Origin: Nitrospiraceae bacterium UBA2600
GTDB taxonomy: Bacteria; Nitrospirota; Thermodesulfovibrionia; Thermodesulfovibrionales; Thermodesulfovibrionaceae
Assembly (NCBI GenBank): GCA_002339325.1
Contig: DDKK01000010.1
Location: forward strand, 1-64,000
DNA length: 64,000 nt
Direction of reading: 5' to 3'
The notes under the pieces were generated by a model. The model saw only the letters and a program-made list of their open reading frames with translations. It was not told the DNA's origin and ran no database searches. Positions within the stretch are counted from its first letter, which is position 1; each line of letters begins with the position of its first letter. A program made the translations under genes and the position numbers. Below are positions 60,445 to 64,000 of the stretch, one piece after another.

Positions 60445-61956
60445 CTATCTAATTACATCAAAGCTTGGTGAATCCTTTGTTTCCCTGTCGAGCTCATCAA
60501 GAACAGTGTTTACGATTAATGTAAGGAGATTCAATGCTCCCTGATAACCGAGGATTGGATATCTATGCATATGATGTCTGTCAAAAATCGGAAAGCCTAC
60601 TCTGATTAATGGTATTCCAGTATCTTTCCAAAGGGCTTTACAGTAGGAGTTACCAATCAGAAGGTCAACAGGCTCAGTAAAAAGAAGAGACCTAAGATGC
60701 CACATGTCCTTTTTTATGTAAACCTTTCCTTCTGAACCAAAAAGAGGCTCCCTTTGAAGTAGAGCATAGGCTTCTCTCTCAAAGTCTTCGTCTCCATTAG
60801 TGCAAACAATATGAACAGGAATTCCACCAAGTTCAAGAATAAAGCTTAATAGTCCAAGTAGTAGGTCAGGGTCACCTATGAGGGCAAATCGTTTCCCATG
60901 AATGTAGGCATAGGAGTCAATAATTGCATCTACTACTCTGCCTCTTTCCTCAATTAGTTCTTGAGGAATCTCCTTTCCAGTGAGGTCTTTCACTGTATCG
61001 ATAAACAGGTCTGTGTTTCTAATTCCTATAGGATAGGGAACATTTACAAAGGGCTGTCCCCAGGATTCCTTTATGAATTCACCTGTCTTTAGGCTAGAGT
61101 ATTTCTGTAGTGACAGAGTTGCCTTTGAGTTTATAGAATCCCTTAATTCTTCGAGAGAAGTTCCACCTGGATACATTTCGTAATCACCAAAATTGGGAGA
61201 ATCAAGGCTATCGCTTATGTCAGCAAGAATTATATGGGGCACCCCCATCATGTTTAGAATTCTCTTTATTTCTCTGTAGTTTCCCGAATAGGTATCAAAA
61301 CCAAGAATTAGGTTAATCTTTTCTCCCTTTATAGCCCTCAATCCCTGCGTGGCGTAACTCAATATACCTTTAAGCATGGCATCATAGCCGTTTATGTGAG
61401 AGCCCGTAAAACTTGGAGTATTTGCATAGGGAGTTGGTAAGTCTTCGGGAATAATACCCTGCTGCTTTGCCTTTTTTATGAAAGCATTAAGGTCATCCCC
61501 TATTACCTCAGCCATACAGGTTGTTGAAATTGCAAACATCTTTGGTTTATACAGGGCATAGGCATTCTCAAGCCCTTCAATCATGTTACTTAAGCCACCA
61601 AAGACGGCAGCATCCTCGGTCATTGACGTAGAAACTGCAGGCACAGGCTCTTTAAAATGTCTGCTTAGGTGACTTCTAAAGTAGGCAACACATCCCTGTG
61701 AGCCATGAACAAAGGGCATAGTGTCCTTAAATCCTAAGGCACACAGCACTGCACCAAGGGGTTGGCATGCCTTAGCTGGATTGATTGTAAGTGCCTTACG
61801 GTTAAAGTTTTTCTCTCTGTATTCCTCTGTTTTTGTATACTCCTCTACCTTCTTTACCTCCTCTTCAGGGTAGGGACATTCAAACTCCCTCTTGTCTCTG
61901 AAGAGTTTTTCGTAGTCTTCTCGTCTGTAAAGTTTTACGTGGTCTTGAACTTTCAT
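60445..61956 (-). CDS. nifK: Nitrogenase MoFe protein beta chain NifK
   Basis: This 503-residue protein carries P-cluster cysteines C64, C89 and C147 (NPAKACQPLGAVL, HGSQGCVAY, STTCMAEVIGDD). ATG 61956 is chosen because it overlaps the nifD stop as ATGA and AAGGAGGAAAGG precedes it; the open frame to 61983 is inside nifD. It forms the alpha2beta2 dinitrogenase with NifD. The ~50-residue N-terminal arm is shorter than in Azotobacter. Confidence 0.97.
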   Translation of the reverse strand: MKVQDHVKLYRREDYEKLFRDKREFECPYPEEEVKKVEEYTKTEEYREKNFNRKALTINPAKACQPLGAVLCALGFKDTMPFVHGSQGCVAYFRSHLSRHFKEPVPAVSTSMTEDAAVFGGLSNMIEGLENAYALYKPKMFAISTTCMAEVIGDDLNAFIKKAKQQGIIPEDLPTPYANTPSFTGSHINGYDAMLKGILSYATQGLRAIKGEKINLILGFDTYSGNYREIKRILNMMGVPHIILADISDSLDSPNFGDYEMYPGGTSLEELRDSINSKATLSLQKYSSLKTGEFIKESWGQPFVNVPYPIGIRNTDLFIDTVKDLTGKEIPQELIEERGRVVDAIIDSYAYIHGKRFALIGDPDLLLGLLSFILELGGIPVHIVCTNGDEDFEREAYALLQREPLFGSEGKVYIKKDMWHLRSLLFTEPVDLLIGNSYCKALWKDTGIPLIRVGFPIFDRHHMHRYPILGYQGALNLLTLIVNTVLDELDRETKDSPSFDVIR

Positions 61957-63392
61957 CTTCCTTTCCTCCTTATAAGCTTCCACGAAGGGTTGTTAACTGC
62001 CATGTCCATGTCTCGGGCAAAAACAGGAAAGCCATCAAATCCATGATAAGGTCCCGAGTAATCCCAGGAATGCATCTGTCTGAAAGGAATTCCCATCTTA
62101 TGGTAGACATATTTTTCCTTTATTCCCGAGCCTACCAAGTCAGGCTTCAGAGCATCGGCAAAGTTCTCAAGTTCGTAATGAGGAGGGTCGTCATAAATAA
62201 GAGAGTTCTTAGGAAGCTCAGGATAGGTTCTTTCATAGTCATCTCTGTGGGCAAACTCATAACCTGTGGCAACAACAACCATTCCTAAGTCCTCATAGGC
62301 ACCGACAATATGTCTCGGACGAAGTCCTCCCACATAGAGCATGACTCTTTTGCCTTCGAGTCGTGGTCTATACTGTTCAATAACTGAATCCATTAGGGGT
62401 TTGTATTTTTCTATGACCTTTTCAGTCTGCTCAATTATTTTTTCGTCAAATCTTTTGGCAATCTTTCTCATGCTTTCGTATATCTTTGTGGGACCAAAAA
62501 AGTTATACTCCATCCAAGGAATTCCAAAGTTTTCCTCCATGTAACGGGCTATATAATTTGTTGACCTGTAGCAGTGAACCAGTATAAGCTTTGGTCTTGG
62601 CATGTTTGTAAGCTCATTGAGTGTGCAGTCTCCGGGAATCTGGGCAATAACTCTCAAACCCATCTCCTCAAGAATCTTTCTTGAAGACCATGCCTCGCCA
62701 CCAATGTTGTAATCACCAAGAATGAGCACATCATATGGAGTTTCCTTTTCAAGAATTCCCTTAACCTTACCCAAAACCCAATCTCTAATGCTGTCATTGG
62801 CAATGTGATGTCCAAGGGACTGACTTATACCACGGAAACCCTCGCATCTTACAGGAATCACAGGTATTCCAAGTTCCTTTGTCATTTTACGGGCAACACT
62901 TTCAATGTCATCGCCGATTAGACCTACAGGACATTCGCATTGGATACTAATACCTTTAGCCAATGGAAAAATCTCCCTAATCTCTCTGCAAAGTTGCTCA
63001 AGCTTTTTATCTCCTCCAAAAACTATGTCATTTTCCTGAAAATCAGAGGTAATATGCATGGCACCAAAGGCATTTATGCCTGTTTTACCAGTGTAATAAT
63101 TTCTTCTTGACCACCAACTATACTGACCGCAACCAACAGGACCGTGACTTATGTGAATCATGTCCTTTATGGGACCCCATACAACACCCTTTGAGCCTGC
63201 ATAGGCACACCCACGGGAGGTCATAACACCAGGACGGCTCTTTACATTTGATTTAAGACCACATGTGGAGGAACTACATTCAGGGTCATTGGCAAGGAGA
63301 TGCTTTTTCCTCTCCTTTTTTGTCTTCTCAGGATATACTTCTAAGACCTCATCAACTATTCTTTGTGTATCCTGTTCAATAATCCTTGTCAT
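61953..63392 (-). CDS. nifD: Nitrogenase MoFe protein alpha chain NifD
   Basis: This 479-residue protein has P-cluster C62, C88 and C154, FeMo-co ligands C274 and H441 (MHSWDYSGPYHG), and second-sphere V70, R96, Q191 and H195. Almost all match Azotobacter NifD numbering, so this is a functional molybdenum-type subunit, not VnfD or AnfD. AAAGGAGGAATAAA precedes the ATG. It is 13 bases after nifH; no nifI genes lie between them. Confidence 0.98.
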   Translation of the reverse strand: MTRIIEQDTQRIVDEVLEVYPEKTKKERKKHLLANDPECSSSTCGLKSNVKSRPGVMTSRGCAYAGSKGVVWGPIKDMIHISHGPVGCGQYSWWSRRNYYTGKTGINAFGAMHITSDFQENDIVFGGDKKLEQLCREIREIFPLAKGISIQCECPVGLIGDDIESVARKMTKELGIPVIPVRCEGFRGISQSLGHHIANDSIRDWVLGKVKGILEKETPYDVLILGDYNIGGEAWSSRKILEEMGLRVIAQIPGDCTLNELTNMPRPKLILVHCYRSTNYIARYMEENFGIPWMEYNFFGPTKIYESMRKIAKRFDEKIIEQTEKVIEKYKPLMDSVIEQYRPRLEGKRVMLYVGGLRPRHIVGAYEDLGMVVVATGYEFAHRDDYERTYPELPKNSLIYDDPPHYELENFADALKPDLVGSGIKEKYVYHKMGIPFRQMHSWDYSGPYHGFDGFPVFARDMDMAVNNPSWKLIRRKGR

Positions 63393-63405
63393 TTTATTCC
63401 TCCTT

Positions 63406-64000
63406 TTAATCTAAAAATCCGTATTTTGCAAGCAAATCTTCAAGTTCATCCATTGTCAAAGGAGTAGGAATATAGAGATTTTTATTTTCTGCCATCTTTT
63501 TTGCCAATGCTCTGTATTCATCTGCCTGAGGATGCTCTGGTGCATACTCAACAACGGTCATTCGGTTAAGTTCAGCCTTCTGAACCATGTTGTCCCTTGG
63601 GATGAAATGAAGAAGCTGTGTGCCCAGTCTTTCAGCAAACTCAGATACAAGCTCGTATTCCCTATCTACCTTTCTTGAGTTACAAATTAATCCACCAAGC
63701 CTTACACCACCGCTTTGGGCATACTTGAGAATTCCCCTTGAGATATTGTTTGCCGCATAGATTGCCATCATCTCTCCAGAGGTAACAATGTATATCTCCT
63801 TAGCCTTACCTTCTCTGATTGGCATGGCAAAACCACCGCAGACAACGTCACCGAGCACATCATAGAAAACAAAGTCCAGGTCTGAGGTATATGCTCCGTT
63901 TTCCTCAAGGAAATTAATTGCCGTTATTACTCCTCTACCAGCACAGCCAACTCCTGGCTCAGGTCCACCTGATTCAACGCATTTAACACCTTTGAACCCT
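63406..64000 (-). CDS. nifH: Nitrogenase iron protein NifH, C-terminal 197 residues (partial)
   Basis: The frame is open to the window edge. It contains VKCVESGGPEPGVGCAGRGV, with the [4Fe-4S] cysteine and the conserved Arg subject to ADP-ribosylation in some species, DVVCGGFAMPI with the second cluster Cys, and ends DLLAKYGFLD. It donates electrons to NifDK. The Walker A lies outside the window. A GTG at 63858 inside the gene is not the start. Confidence 0.97.
   Translation of the reverse strand, partial: GFKGVKCVESGGPEPGVGCAGRGVITAINFLEENGAYTSDLDFVFYDVLGDVVCGGFAMPIREGKAKEIYIVTSGEMMAIYAANNISRGILKYAQSGGVRLGGLICNSRKVDREYELVSEFAERLGTQLLHFIPRDNMVQKAELNRMTVVEYAPEHPQADEYRALAKKMAENKNLYIPTPLTMDELEDLLAKYGFLD

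Noticed and set aside
57880..63405. Internal sigma-54 promoters in the nif operon
   Set aside because: Gaps between genes are 13 bases or less and no TGGC-N8-TGC pair is seen there; the operon promoter must lie beyond the right edge.

Overview
The window is AT-rich and reads as the chromosome of an anaerobic, diazotrophic bacterium with an outer membrane. Heptose kinase rfaE1, an ArnT-like glycosyltransferase and Tat export point to a diderm. Rubrerythrin, flavodiiron protein, a minimal SufBC system and Mo-nitrogenase point to an anaerobe. My best guess is the Thermodesulfovibrio group (Nitrospirota), from overall gene feel only; no rRNA is present to prove it. Genes are tightly packed, with many ATGA-type overlaps. 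The only gene-free stretch over 300 bases is 55480-55880.

Layout, left part: 1-5.5 kb holds the rarA start, an HD-GYP protein, kup, and a glycosyltransferase/PAP2 pair. 5.4-7.4 kb holds tatA and a uspA-antiporter operon behind a fluoride riboswitch. 7.4-12.9 kb holds a HEPN/MNT pair, a PiT permease with a tandem Usp protein, an MFS carrier, a ChrB-like protein and a secreted Lys/Ala/Pro-rich protein. 13-15.8 kb is a sigma-54 type two-component system. 15.8-21.7 kb is yggS-proC-yggT-divIVA-hisS-rfaE1-PP-loop-lipoprotein.

Layout, middle part: 21.7-32.1 kb looks phosphate- and signal-related. It has pstCAB without pstS/phoU, an EAL / CBS-GGDEF / kinase / GH1 operon, and a divergent operon of PHP phosphoesterase, GT21-like glycosyltransferase, Tat alkaline phosphatase and receiver protein behind 7-4-7 direct repeats with Pho-box geometry. 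33-35.4 kb is lemA-DUF2207. 35.4-38.2 kb is an oxidative-stress operon (PerR-like regulator with an extra zinc ribbon, ferritin-like protein, flavodiiron protein, rubrerythrin). 38.2-41.7 kb is an iron-sulfur flavoprotein, a radical SAM/SPASM protein and SufC-SufB.

Layout, right part: 41.7-48.2 kb carries an orphan DppD-type ATPase, an HU/IHF protein and the aroA-cmk-ispH-rpsA-sppA run. 48.2-50.7 kb is a Zn/Mn ABC transporter. 50.8-55.5 kb is hrcA-grpE-dnaK-dnaJ under a CIRCE element. 55.8-64 kb is a compact nif operon reading leftward: nifH (partial), nifD, nifK, a fused nifEN, nifX, nifI1, nifI2, nifB.

A recurrent feature is a TATAAT box 6-10 bases before the start codon with no Shine-Dalgarno sequence (kup, glycosyltransferase, yggS/kinase, pstC, PHP gene, perR), which suggests common leaderless transcripts. 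The most interesting candidates are the possible phosphate-starvation lipid-remodelling operon, the fluoride-switch antiporter operon, the Fe-S/radical-SAM operon, the PerR-zinc-ribbon regulator and the nifEN fusion.
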